Shown: positions 1-7,692 of the stretch, piece by piece
Position numbering within the stretch: the first letter of the stretch is position 1
Layout: every line of letters begins with the position of its first letter
Origin: Phoronis pallida
Taxonomy: Eukaryota; Phoronida; Phoronidae
DNA: 10,689 bases
NCBI GenBank assembly: GCA_028565715.1
Contig: JAOXYC010229348.1
Location: forward strand, 1 to 10,689
Direction of reading: 5' to 3'
Translations under genes and position numbers: made by a program
Notes under the pieces: generated by a model
Told to the model about the DNA's origin: nothing
Databases searched by the model: none
What the model saw: the letters and a program-made list of their open reading frames with translations, nothing else

Positions 1-84
1 TCAGCGTAAAACGAGATCAAACATGATAGATGTTCATCGTGATTGCCGCATCGCGTTTGCTGCCGAAAAATGGTGCCTGCACAC

Positions 85-131
85 CTAGCGCGATTGCCGC
101 ATCGTGATTGCTGCGCGGCAATCGCGACTAG
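85..131. repeat. GC-rich hairpin with 16-17 bp arms
   Basis: The left arm 85-100 (ctagcgcgattgccgc) pairs with the right arm 115-131 with a single bulged base; 11 pairs at 89-99/116-126 are perfect. The loop is 14 nt. The core gattgccgcatcg also occurs as a direct repeat at 41-53 and 92-104. It may be the end of a mobile element cut by the window edge. Confidence 0.7.
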
Positions 132-359
132 TCTGCGGGTGGCTTTAATCCAACAATCCTTGGTTAATTGAAGCGGAATTCTGAACGCCTCATTAATTAT
201 ATTGAGTTGGAATCAATTTGCAACAAGAAATTTGGAAATTAACTTTCATATAATTTGAAAAGACAGAAAAATTCAGTTTTTTCAAAATTTATCACTTTCT
301 GCCAGTTAAAAGCATGCATTTATTGTAATTTTTAGTTTTATATATACGAAAATAATGAT

Positions 360-588
360 TAGCAAAAAATTCATCTGACTGGTATATTTCTTTAATCGGA
401 TAGAGTTCAGTCACTGCATACTTTAAAATTGAGCGAAATTTTTCAATGAACGTCCGCCATCTTTGTCAAGCACTGTGAGAATGATGCTGGCGGGAAACTG
501 TGCTTGACAAAGATGGCGGACGTTCATTAAAACATTTCGCACAACTTTAAAGTAAGTGACTGCGTCAAACGATTTACTCTATCCGATT
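360..588. mobile_element. Foldback MITE-like element, only in copy A
   Basis: Long inverted arms run from 393 (aatcggatagag) and to 588 (its complement). They include a perfect 29-bp pair at 445-473 and 500-528, separated by a 26-nt centre. The 12-bp sequence gaaaataatgat flanks the region at 348-359 and 589-600 and may be a target-site duplication, although on the left it stands 33 bp outside the arm. Copy B has no such insert at the equivalent place (near 8240-8290). No transposase is encoded. Confidence 0.75.
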
Positions 589-926
589 GAAAATAATGAT
601 AATGCCGATCGACTATGCATGTTGACTCGAAATTAAAGAAACAGCACTGACACGCATTTGATGAAAAAAGACATCAGTTCAAAAATGATATGATTTGCAC
701 AAAAATAAAAGTAAGTTTAATAGGTACATGAGAGTAAATTAGAGTGCGAAATTCAGACAGATATCATTGGTTCCATGTGATACAAAATAGATGACATATG
801 AAAGTATAATGTTTTTGTCCGCACAATTTGTTTTGATAAATCAACAGCTCTTTCCATGATTGCGTCTTATGAACAAGACGTACAGTACAGCAGTCAGCGC
901 TCCACGGGGTGTCTCACAAGTAATTA

Positions 927-943
927 CCCCCCCCCCCCCCCCC
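927..943 (+). repeat. Poly-C tract, 17 C
   Basis: This is an uninterrupted run of 17 C. Copy B has only 6 C at the same place (8688-8693, in taaccccccaaat). The length is likely to vary between individuals and may be misjudged by sequencing. Confidence 0.9.
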
Positions 944-1177
944 TGTAATGTGAACCCTCTTATGAGCGACAGGTATGGATTATGATTTCTGTTATAGAAA
1001 ACATGAAATTGTACTTTTATTGTTTTATTGATGAAATAAATAAGTTCAAATTTATTTGTTGTATTTACTGAGCTTCAACTGCCATGTATTTTTTAAATTT
1101 AGTCTTATTCACGATTTTTGGTGTGATTTTTAACCTTGATAGTGAATACTGTCCATAGATTTTAGGGCCTGAGTTTA

Positions 1178-1245
1178 TTACCCCGTTTACAAACTTAAAA
1201 TCTTCAGCTTGTTACCCCGTTTACAAACTTAAAATCTTCAGCTTG
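1178..1245 (+). repeat. 34-bp tandem duplication
   Basis: Two identical 34-bp units (1178-1211 and 1212-1245) contain gtttacaaacttaaaatctt. Copy B has one unit at about 9233-9261. Perfect identity within copy A means the tandem step came after the large duplication. Confidence 0.92.
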
Positions 1246-1416
1246 AAATTCACTGATGACCATATGTGGAATTTGACAAAAGGTATATACAATGTGTATT
1301 TAACGACAAATTTCTGAACGTTTTTTTATTCATCATTTTGTATACATCTACTGCCTTGTATTTTCGCACGTCACTTATATTTGTGGGTTTTTTGTTTTCC
1401 CGTAAGATGTCGCTCG

Positions 1417-1955
1417 CTGTCTCATTTTAATTCCCATAGCTTTTGTAATCCCTTCCTGCCATGGAGGCTTGAATTGACATTTCACATTTGGTACTCCATT
1501 GAGATTTAAAATCTCCGTTCTCATGAATCGTGAATTTCTTGTGTTTTTCGTTTTCTTGCGTTCACGTTATAAAGGTTGATAAATTTCAATAATGCAAAAC
1601 TTAGTCGTGCATGTGCCAGTATTCATCGAACTCTCCAAAGATATAACCTTCACTCCAATTATTTATTCTTGGCATCTAGAATTTTTGTTCGTTCACACAT
1701 TTCTTTTGGTTGTGTGAGTGGCTTCCATAAAATAAGAATATCGAAGTTGCTTTTTGTTCCGATTTAAACAACTAACCTTCACTAAAAAGATGTATGGTGG
1801 AACACACACATGTATGCATGAGATAGCTCATCGTTCATGAATTTTGAAATTCGACAGGTGTGTAAATGGCTATATCATAGACTGTTATCAATTGAAGGTT
1901 TCCCATAATCATTGTCAGAATGTTATAGTTATAAGAAAATATGCGTAAATTATCG
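1417..1955. other. No gene seen
   Basis: This AT-rich stretch lies within copy A. It has one short plus-strand open frame (1576-1767) with no recognisable domain. It could not be aligned with copy B by eye, so it may be an insertion or a fast-diverging part. Confidence 0.5.
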
Positions 1956-2159
1956 GACCTGAGGAAAATATGCGTTTACGGATTTTTTTGTCTTTGTTCA
2001 AAACATGCGTCCATTTGCTTTGAAATTCAACTGTTTTTCTTTGTGTGTGTGGGTGACTATCAGCTTTAAATGGTACTTTTGTGAACTAGCTTAAAATCAC
2101 TAAATTAGCAAAATAGTCAAAAGTCGGCCTTCCCGTAACGCCGAAGTTAAATCGGTAGC

Positions 2160-2460
2160 CCCCCCATTTTGGGGGCGCTTATTTGTAACTGACGGTAAAA
2201 TATTAATACTGTTTTCGGGGGGTGGGGGGCGCTTGTTATGTTTTTTTGTAATTAACCGACATTGCGGAGGTGCTTGCGGTCTGGACATTCTACGCAACAT
2301 GATCTTCACCGGCCCCAAAAAAACAGCAGTTGAAAGATTCATTCAGGTATAGGCTAACGATCATTAAACGTATAATCGAAATGAAATCCCAAAAGTTCTG
2401 GGGGTCGCATAAGTTACCGACGCCAAAGTCCAAATTTGCTTTGGGGCGCTTATTAGGCCA
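2160..2460 (+). repeat. Dispersed GGGGCGCTT motif, three occurrences
   Basis: The motif ggggcgctt appears near 2172, 2224 and 2444, each time preceded by a run of G or by tttg, with tta or gtta after it. The spacing is irregular. The meaning is unknown; it may mark short diverged copies of one ancestral unit. Confidence 0.4.
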
Positions 2461-2586
2461 TGGGTCTATGAAAACACAAGTACGGATAAGATTTATTGGA
2501 CAATTTTTCCACGTTTCCTTAAAAATAAAGAAACAGCTTTATAATGTTTTGACTGCGTGTAAGATTTGCTTTTTGATAAGTACCTG

Positions 2587-2938
2587 TTTAAAGATGCATA
2601 AGCTGGTATCCATGACCATAAAAGTCATAAAAAGAAATTGCAGTGAAAATTGTTGTACTTGTTGTACTCTAAAAGCCTTAGACATGCAGTAAATATTTTT
2701 GAAACATTTTAAAGTGGCAAAAATGACTTAAAACATATTAAAATTTAACTTGTATAATGGCCCAACGCTAGTTAATTTACGCTGTAAAAGGCCCTCAGAA
2801 ACGCATTTGAATTAATTTGTGGAGCCAGAAACTTTGAAATATTCCAAGTATGGTACATGCAGTTCTAAATAGGCAAGTTTCACTTCAATTTATTTTCATT
2901 ACTTTTATGGTCCCCAATACAGCTTATGCATCTTTAAA
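2587..2938. repeat. Imperfect foldback repeat of about 350 bp
   Basis: The 18-bp tttaaagatgcataagct at 2587-2604 is perfectly complementary to 2921-2938. Gaccataaaagt at 2614-2625 pairs with 2901-2912. Weaker complementarity continues inward (for example aaattgcagtgaaa against its counterpart near 2880-2892). It is probably an old MITE. No other feature is seen between 2700 and 3330. Confidence 0.6.
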
Positions 2939-3336
2939 GCACACATTTAAAAAAAGTGTTGATGGTTCAAAAAGTAAAAACAATAACTAATGCGGCATTA
3001 TGATCCTTATGAATAAGAGTTGCACAGCGTGTTTTACTTATAAAAATCAGTTTCATAAAACTTTAACCAGTATTTTACTCTAAAAATTGGCTAAATGTTA
3101 TTGTTACATAACGTAAAAAGTGTCATTAGACGTCATGCAGCAATTGAAACTAACCAATGTTTAAGCTAAACACCGGTTAAGACTAATGAAACTGAGCCCT
3201 GTTTGTTTGCCCAAGTTGGCTTTCGGTACATTGTCTAATTTTGAACAGATGTGATTTGGACGGCAGATTGAAAAAAAAAATGTATGAACTGATATAGACT
3301 TGTCAAACAAACAAGATTTTATTAATTTCTATATGT

Positions 3337-3349
3337 TTTATTCTTTATT
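3337..3349 (-). terminator. Polyadenylation signals of the CTHRC1-like gene
   Basis: Two AATAAA hexamers occur on the minus strand at 3349-3344 and 3342-3337, 51 and 58 bp past the stop codon. A third lies at 3323-3318. They imply a short 3' untranslated region of roughly 70-100 nt. Confidence 0.65.
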
Positions 3350-3399
3350 CTCGCAAGTGAACACAAAAAACTCCAAATCACTGAAAGAATGAGTCCAAC

Positions 3400-3545
3400 T
3401 CATATTTCGATTTCTTCTACCGTAATTCTACAAGAACTTTTCCAGCACGTATAGGCATTACCTGGCGCACTGTAGCCTGGACACTTGCCAACCTTGAATT
3501 CTACACTGACGTCACCATCTGGTACATTCATACACATACCCTCAA
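3400..3545 (-). CDS. CTHRC1-like gene, coding exon 6: end of the C-terminal domain and stop
   Basis: The acceptor is ttttcag at 3552-3546. After completing Ile210 it encodes E211 to I257 and TGA at 3402-3400. It has C214 in EGMCMN, C231 in VGKCPGY, and then C243 and C248 in TCWKSSC, followed by RITVEEIEI. Vertebrate CTHRC1 ends with a very similar RIIIEEL-type strand but, as I recall it, lacks the last two cysteines. Sequence to the right of 3546 stays open but is intron 5. Confidence 0.88.
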
Positions 3546-6500
3546 CTGAAAATACAACAATGAAATTATGCAAGGTGCAGGAAACATTGAAAATTGAATC
3601 TTTGTAAGTAGAAAAAAACACCCTGAAAAAGCTGCAGTGCAGCTTGGGATGAAATTGATTGTAAGCACGTCGGGTCACCGGTCATGAATCAAATATAGCG
3701 AGTAATTTAATACCGTGTGAGGATTTTTTTGATTTTTTATTTTGAGTTTGCATTGTCTTGAAATAAGTATAGTTTACGCTAAATATAAACTTCATTTTTT
3801 TTTTCAGTCATACTTACTGGAACTTGGGCGATGCATGGTCATTCCATTACTGACATATATGACTCCGTCAATTGGTGCAGGGTTTGAACACTCTACCCCG
3901 TTTATGGTGAAATACCAGCGACTGCACTTCTTAGCACCAGCCATATACATATCTCCATTCCAAGTAAGCTTGAGTGCTGTACTCTTCTTGTTCTTACGGA
4001 AAAATACTTTCTGAAAATATGAGAGTTGGTGTTTAGATAATGGACATGTACTGTACATGAATTGAACGAGTTTCTGCGAGTTACATTCAACAAAACCATG
4101 ACTGTCAAGCGTTAAAGAATATCAAAACTATGAAACTCGGGAATATTATATCTGCAATAACAAGCCTTTTGATGCACGGTGCTAGTGAAGTATTAGAATA
4201 ATCAAAAACGGTTCCAACTTCATCGGCGTGTCCAGTCAGTCGGGTAAAATGACTACTATTTATAAATTATTTTCGTTGGGAATATACATCTGTTTACTGG
4301 AAACAATTATTGAAATGTCTTCTCAAGTACATCATTGATTCGATTAAAAGGAATTTTTGCAGTTAATCACGCATTCATTGAAAAAAATGCAGATAATTAC
4401 AGTCGACCAACGCGCTTAAATACAAGGGGAAATGGCCTCGCGGCTACCCAAACGGTCCATACGCCAGCGATCCTTGCGGCAATTTCGATCCTGGAAGTCC
4501 CCCATTATGCATCAACATTAAAAATTACGAACGCAAATGCCACCGATTGATTGATGCATACAAATCGTAAAAAGTCATTCAATCAGAAACCTTGAATTTC
4601 AACTAAAATTGTCTGCACTCATTACTGGTCAAAACCATGATCTTTCTGATTTTTTCTTTCCTATGTACGAACTACAACACAGAATAATTCGGAACTGGAC
4701 GGAGAATATTTGTTTGTTATAAATACCACGACTGACCTGAATCAATCCATTGTCTGTGTTAAGATTGAGACTCTTCCAGGTGAATTCTTTAAGGTTTCGT
4801 TTTTGTGATCCTGCAAGTCAAATGGAATAAGAATAAAATCTGACGTACGACTTTGATTACAAAACTGACCTTTTGACATTTCTTCCAAATATCTATCGGA
4901 GCCCAAAATGACTTCAAAGTGCAAAAACACCTTTTCAGATCTCATGACTTTTTTAAAACCACTTTTAAACACGTTTATGTAAAATAATGTCAAAGGAATT
5001 GTAAAGCATAAAACTCTATTAGACTTAACCATTCAAATGCTAAAAGTGTTTCAAATAAAATTTTCCATGTTTCCCTTTACCTTTACGTGCCAGTTCCTTC
5101 TTGACTTCATTCAATTCTTTCTTCTGGACATTCAATTCATTTTTCTGGACATTCAATTCTTTTTCCTGGACATTCAATTCTTTTTCCTGAATCTGAAATA
5201 GGTTTGTGAGTTAATGATCATGACAATTTGATAATAATTTAAAGATATTATATATTGGATACCAGTAATGAAAGGACTGATCAAAATAAGTTTCTTATGT
5301 TTTTAACATTTTTAGGTAAGTTGACATAAAGTCTACTGTTCCTTGATAACACTATCGCATACCAGTTGAAACAGGCTTCGTGATGTGGGCCAATTTGGTT
5401 CAGCTAAAGTGGTTATCTTTGATCATATTTTTTTACTAAATTTCACCAGTACGAGTGTCGGGTTTGATTTCCATATTTTAATTAAGAGGAGAAGGTGTAC
5501 AAAAGACGATACCAGTTTTGTTTTAACTTTGTATTGGTAAGCTGTAAAATCAGTCACTTTACTAATTTTTCACTTCTTAAAGTTTTGATAATTCATTGAG
5601 ACGATTCACATTTAAAATGGTTCATACTTTAGAAATATACTTTTGTAGGCGAAACTCTTTTTGAGCGTAAATTGTGATAAGTGACCAAGCCGAAACCTGG
5701 AAGTGCTCCTTTTGTTCGTTTGCACTCCTTTAGCGCGAAGTTAGTCCTAATGTCGTGAGATTATATCGTAATTGTTTTTCATTGTATACCAGTTCGCGTG
5801 AATGTCGAATGGAAGAAGCTATAATTAAGGGATTAGCATTCTTAGCATTTTCAAGACGCCGACAACAACGAGTACTGGGGGCGTCGGACAAAAGACGGGG
5901 TATTGCGTAACTAATTGCCATTGTGAACCATAACAAAGACGGTCGCGTAGATTTAAACCTCAAATCACATGCATATACGTTGGGGTTTTTAGCTGAAGTT
6001 TTGTTAGAAAGAAAGTCTAAAAAATCATCTTACCAAGAGTCTTCTTTGAACACGCTGTAACTCTGTACCGTCACATGAAAATGAAATAAACACTTGTTAG
6101 TAACAATATTTGATAAATTACTAATTTTTAAAAAATGTTTACTCACATCCGAATTTTGAAAGTTGATAAATTGATAAAGTGTCTAGTTAGCAACCTTTCT
6201 TGATAAACAATAAATTGAAAAGCATGAGCTCGTTAGCACTCTCGCATCTACACATGTACACTATATAGCGACATTTCTTGAAATGACTTTTCGTTGCCTC
6301 CGTCAAAGTTATATCAACGGTGTCGTATACATTTCATATAGCCCCATGGCTGGCGCAAAATATACAATTTAAGGAAAAGGGAAAAAATGATTTTATCCGT
6401 AATAACAAATAACAATATACAATACCAGACTTGCAGTTGTTGTTTGGCTTGAGTCCGTTTTCAATAGCAACACGTATGCCATCAAGATGTTTCTCAACCT

Positions 6501-6645
6501 TCCCTGCAGAACGGTCCGGACTCACACAGTTCATTGTAGGGCTGCATTTACAAGAACCGTTTTCTCCAGTGCTAGTCGCAAGACCTTCGACGAAAACAAG
6601 TAAAAGGAAAACCGACAAAACTTTCGCAATGTTACCAAAATCCAT
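3400..6645 (-). CDS. CTHRC1-like secreted protein, six coding exons, complete
   Basis: Exons on the minus strand are 6645-6426, 6062-6034, 5192-5081, 4810-4737, 4010-3818 and 3545-3400. They join to 774 nt, or 257 residues plus TGA. All introns are GT..AG and all phases agree (1,0,1,0,1). Residues 1 to about 23 are a signal peptide; 24-73 hold C32, C34, C40 and C71; 75-117 form a heptad-repeat helix; about 126-257 match the C-terminal domain of collagen triple helix repeat-containing protein 1. Recognisable signatures are LKEFTWKSLN, the RWYFTINGVECSNPAPIDG block, HRPSS-EGMC and RITVEEIEI. Human CTHRC1 is about 243 residues, a similar length. In vertebrates CTHRC1 is a secreted oligomeric glycoprotein linked to matrix remodelling and Wnt/planar polarity signalling; the role here is unknown. 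No Gly-X-Y collagen repeat is present. The family call comes from memory of the domain, not from a search. Confidence 0.9.
3818..4010 (-). CDS. CTHRC1-like gene, coding exon 5: core of the C-terminal domain
   Basis: The acceptor is attttcag and the donor is tcca|gtaagta, a near-perfect consensus. It encodes K146 to S209, with STALKLTWNGDMYM, then C174, the hallmark block RWYFTINGVECSNPAPIDG with C186, VIYVSNG and MHRPSS. This exon carries most of the family identification. It ends in phase 1, and codon 210 (Ile) is completed by exon 6. The open frame runs on past the donor into SKYD, which is intron sequence. Confidence 0.9.
4249..4570 (+). CDS. Possible nested two-exon gene for a small secreted Cys-containing protein
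   Basis: This lies inside intron 4 of the CTHRC1-like gene, on the opposite strand. Exon 1 (4249-4326) starts ATG in the context taaaATGa and encodes 26 residues with a hydrophobic core (LFSLGIYICLLETII), like a signal peptide. It ends CAA|GTACAT. A 76-bp intron ends aattacag at 4402. Exon 2 (4403-4570) continues in phase 0 for 55 residues to TAA and includes KWPRGYPNGPYASDPCGNF and three cysteines (in DPCG, LCIN and KCHR). The composition (P, G, Y, N, C, few repeats) is protein-like, and neither exon is visible as a long ORF. I do not recognise a family. No AATAAA follows closely, which counts against a complete gene. Exon 2 alone could instead be a relic exon. Confidence 0.35.
4737..4810 (-). 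CDS. CTHRC1-like gene, coding exon 4: start of the CTHRC1 C-terminal domain
   Basis: The acceptor is ttgcag at 4816-4811 and the donor is cag|gtcagt. After completing G121 it encodes S122 to Q145, including NLKEFTWKSLN and DNGLI. As I recall the family, the equivalent vertebrate stretch reads like KQCVWKNLN followed by DIGLIKECVF, so two cysteines of the family are missing here (F130 and V147 or F148). It ends in phase 0. Confidence 0.85.
5081..5192 (-). CDS. CTHRC1-like gene, coding exon 3: heptad-repeat stalk
   Basis: The acceptor is tatttcag, with the exon starting at 5192, and the donor is aaag|gtaaag. It encodes residues 84-120 plus the first base of G121. The sequence is four near-identical heptads of the type (I/V)-Q-x-x-E-L-N followed by a diverged fifth heptad ending ELARK. 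It is rich in K, E, Q and N with Leu every seven residues, as expected of a surface-exposed or self-associating helix. It stands between the N-terminal segment and the C-terminal domain, where vertebrate CTHRC1 has its short collagen repeat. Confidence 0.85.
5109..5192 (-). repeat. 21-bp coding tandem repeat, four units
   Basis: Four units of 21 bp (5192-5172, 5171-5151, 5150-5130, 5129-5109) read as gtccag, a variable A-rich hexamer, then gaattgaat. Each encodes one heptad of the stalk. Units 1 and 2 differ only in the first codon, and units 3 and 4 carry a few further changes, so recent unit duplication is likely and length variation between alleles or paralogues is plausible. Confidence 0.9.
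5734..6060 (+). other. Open frame broken by one stop inside intron 2, possible relic
   Basis: The frame is open for 58 codons from 5734 to TAA at 5908-5910 and then for another 49 codons to TAA at 6058-6060. The first part includes an ATG-started stretch with GLAFLAFSRRRQQRV. The part after the stop includes IVNHNKDGRVDLNLKS. The region is richer in G+C than the rest of the intron. I recognise no family; an eroded transposase or captured coding fragment is possible, but chance is just as likely. Its end overlaps the microexon on the other strand. Confidence 0.15.
6034..6062 (-). CDS. CTHRC1-like gene, coding exon 2: 29-nt microexon
   Basis: This exon is bounded by acceptor tacag at 6067-6063 and donor gtaaga from 6033. 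With the split base from exon 1 it encodes E74 to L83 (ELQRVQRRLL) and ends in phase 0. It is too short to show as an ORF. Support comes from splice signals, from phase agreement on both sides, and from L75, V78 and L82, which fall in the same heptad register as the leucines of exon 3. A transcript that skipped it would shift the frame into exon 3. Confidence 0.75.
6426..6645 (-). CDS. CTHRC1-like gene, coding exon 1: signal peptide and Cys-containing N-terminus
   Basis: The ATG at 6645 is the first one after the predicted transcription start. It opens a classic signal peptide with a short polar start, K8, the hydrophobic core VLSVFLLLVFV, and a likely cleavage after G21 or A23. The mature N-terminus has C32, C34 and C40 close together and C71 near the exon end, which could form two disulfides. 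N29-G-S is an N-glycosylation sequon. The donor is tctg|gtattg, leaving phase 1, so codon 74 is split. I do not recognise the segment 24-73 as a named domain. Confidence 0.88.
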
Positions 6646-6700
6646 TGTGTGTCCTCTTTCTTTCCAAAATATGCAATGAGCTGGGATGATGTTTTTGGGG

Positions 6701-6708
6701 AATATATA
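6701..6708 (-). promoter_or_regulatory. TATA box of the CTHRC1-like gene
   Basis: On the minus strand the sequence reads cctatatattcccc. It starts 63 bp before the ATG at 6645. At the usual spacing of about 30 bp, transcription would start near 6670-6680, leaving a 5' untranslated region of roughly 25-35 nt. The placement relative to a signal-peptide ATG makes a real core promoter likely, but the start site is inferred. Confidence 0.6.
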
Positions 6709-6709
6709 G

Positions 6710-7419
6710 GCTCGTTATCCTTTCATAGTATTTTGCGTGTGTTTCAACACGGCGTAGTTACAAGCCGTAGGCACTGATCGCACGATATGAATATGTTTTT
6801 GAAATACCGACAAGTTGATGGTAAGATTGAATGAATAAAATGCAAAAGGAAAATTCATTTATGAACATCTTTTTACCTTTACTTATTGAGTTGAATATGT
6901 TTTCGGCGTCCACAGACAGTTAACATCAAACCGATTTTTACACAAATCTTCAAATAGTTCGTTTGATGAAGAAGCCCATGATGCGCCATTAATTTGATGT
7001 TGTCGTTTCCTAAACTTATGAGTTTTCCGTTCAAGTATTTTTTTCATTCAAAACTTTATCATCAATAGCTTTATGATAAACATAATACAGTCTGTACATG
7101 ACATAAAAATATTGTTAAAATGATGCTCAATTTTAATTACAATGTCAGGATTTTTTTTACAGCAGTGAAATATCAAACCAATTCTGCCGGTATCGCCGCA
7201 AAAGTCGCTACGTTTTAATGGATTTTGTTATTTTGTAGGTTAAGTCAGCTGTTGTGATTCAGTTCAACAATCTAAGGGCCACGGTACTGTCCTGGTTGAT
7301 AATTTATCGAAATTCTCAGGGAAGTATTCTCATTTTCTGTCAATTGCAAATTTAATTATTTATTATCATACGTTTCTTTAATATACCGCCATAAAAATGT
7401 TGTCTAGTTCTCTAAAAAC
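6710..7419. other. Upstream intergenic region of the CTHRC1-like gene, no gene seen
   Basis: This region is AT-rich with scattered short palindromes. No open frame with recognisable domains and no convincing exon was found. Distal promoter elements may lie here but none can be named. Confidence 0.5.
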
Positions 7420-7692
7420 TCACAAAGCTATATCGTCATTCAAAATAAGTCTTTTGTTAAGGGAGGTGAAAGAAGACTCCGCCGACAGTTGTTGTAGCTG
7501 GTCTTCTGAATGATTGTCCGAGCTTAGTTTTTCTTGATAGAAAAGTTGTGTCTGATTCTGATTTAACTCGAGGCAAGAATCTTTAAAAGATGAGTTAGTT
7601 GAATACGAAGCTAGTGCACGGAGTGTGATCAATAACCCCCGCCAATTTGTATCACCTGTAGGCATACAAGTATTCAATGAGTGATTTTTCAT
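7420..7692 (-). CDS. Doubtful 90-codon ORF or terminal exon
   Basis: This is an open frame of 90 codons with ATG at 7692 and TGA at its end. A good acceptor (tgcctacag) lies within it, just before the GDTNW codons, so it could be a last exon starting near 7659. An AATAAA on the minus strand (7364-7359) follows at a fitting distance. The product is polar, rich in S, L, N and Q, with no known motif and no Cys pattern. No upstream exon was found, and chance ORFs of this length are expected in this sequence. Confidence 0.2.
   Translation of the reverse strand: MKNHSLNTCMPTGDTNWRGLLITLRALASYSTNSSFKDSCLELNQNQTQLFYQEKLSSDNHSEDQLQQLSAESSFTSLNKRLILNDDIAL

Larger units (their letters stand above)
141..2150 (+). 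repeat. Duplicated segment, copy A (left)
   Basis: Blocks here recur in the same order and orientation in copy B. Examples are aatccaacaa near 147, the attcagaca stretch near 750, the ctttccatgatt to agtcagcgc stretch near 852-900, tgtacttttattgttttattga near 1012, gtttacaaacttaaaatcttcagctt near 1185, cccgtaagatgtcgctcg at 1399, gaggaaaata at 1961 and cgtaacgccgaa at 2134. Matching positions are offset by about 7,990 bp at first and about 8,286 bp after an insertion in copy B. The stretch 1417-1955 shows no match that I can align by eye. No gene is seen in copy A. Confidence 0.75.

Noticed and set aside
2100-2342. 80-codon minus-strand ORF
   Set aside because: The proline runs come from poly-C/poly-G stretches; there is no domain and no promoter.
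2330-2692. 120-codon plus-strand ORF, the longest single frame in the window
   Set aside because: It is lysine-rich and AT-driven, has no domain, overlaps the foldback repeat at 2587-2938 and has no supporting signals.
3742-4014. Plus-strand ORF over coding exon 5
   Set aside because: It lies antisense to the well-supported CTHRC1-like exon and simply reads its complement; the same holds for 6431-6679 opposite exon 1.
3902-4108. Second minus-strand frame over exon 5
   Set aside because: It is an out-of-frame shadow of the exon that reads RWYFTINGVEC.
4335-4550. 71-codon plus-strand ORF
   Set aside because: It overlaps the more protein-like frame of 4403-4570 in another phase and has no signal or domain.
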